Shown piece by piece: positions 5,515 to 5,525 of a stretch of 5,525 bases of DNA. Source of the DNA: Candidatus Altarchaeota archaeon (GTDB taxonomy: Archaea > Altiarchaeota > Altiarchaeia > IMC4 > SCGC-AAA252-I15); NCBI GenBank assembly GCA_018815265.1, contig JAHIYG010000254.1, positions 1-5,525 on the forward strand, given 5' to 3'. Made by a program: the position numbers and the translations under genes. The first letter of the stretch is position 1; every line of letters starts with the position of its first letter. Under the pieces are notes generated by a model. It did not search any database. It was not told the DNA's origin and was given only the letters and a program-made list of their open reading frames with translations.

Positions 5515-5525
5515 CTTGGCTTTCA
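5506..5525 (-). CDS. Possible 3' end of a convergent gene (five codons and stop)
   Basis: Read on the minus strand, the right edge gives AAA GCC AAG AAA AAA TAA, ending in Lys-Ala-Lys-Lys-Lys and a stop at 5506-5508. A Lys-rich tail is typical of ribosomal and nucleic-acid-binding proteins. A convergent gene here would place the hairpin between two converging genes, where it could serve both. Only five codons are visible, and any A-rich stretch can mimic this, so the call is weak. Confidence 0.25.

Overview
The window reads as chromosomal DNA from an archaeon. Four things point that way. The divergently read gene at the left edge encodes an archaeal-type prephenate dehydrogenase. Most genes lack a clear Shine-Dalgarno site and instead have a TATA-like box centred about 24-28 nt before the start codon, as in leaderless archaeal transcripts. 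One protein has the layout of a single membrane anchor, a Thr/Ser stalk and a small Cys-rich domain, which is common in DPANN and Altiarchaeota-like genomes. Arg codons are largely AGG/AGA. Placement below 'archaeon, perhaps DPANN or Altiarchaeota-like' is inference.

Layout. Positions 1-262 (minus strand) hold the N-terminal part of tyrA, running off the left edge. A 48-bp AT-rich divergent promoter with a near-perfect palindrome (270-285) separates it from a plus-strand series: a TPR-AAA+ ATPase (311-1885); after a single base, a membrane-anchored Thr/Ser-stalk Cys-rich protein (1887-2402); a divergent CaCA-family (Na+/Ca2+ exchanger-like) transporter (2464-3456); a membrane-anchored arylsulfotransferase-like beta-propeller protein (3515-4693); and an unrecognised protein with four membrane segments and a soluble tail (4782-5465, or from GTG 4758). 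A 9-bp hairpin and a T-rich tract close the series. The last 20 bases could be the 3' end of a convergent minus-strand gene. Coding density is high and no gap exceeds 90 bp.

How they fit together. Only the ATPase and the Cys-rich protein look like a true operon (1-bp gap, no room for a promoter). The other three plus-strand genes each have a plausible promoter of their own, so co-orientation does not prove a pathway. Four of the five plus-strand products are membrane proteins or membrane-anchored, so the block has a cell-envelope flavour, with the cytosolic ATPase as a possible remodelling factor. The most unusual points are the TPR-polyglycine-AAA+ fusion coupled to a surface protein and the transporter's loss of most of the canonical ion-binding residues. 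No RNA gene, CRISPR array, insertion sequence or defence system was seen.
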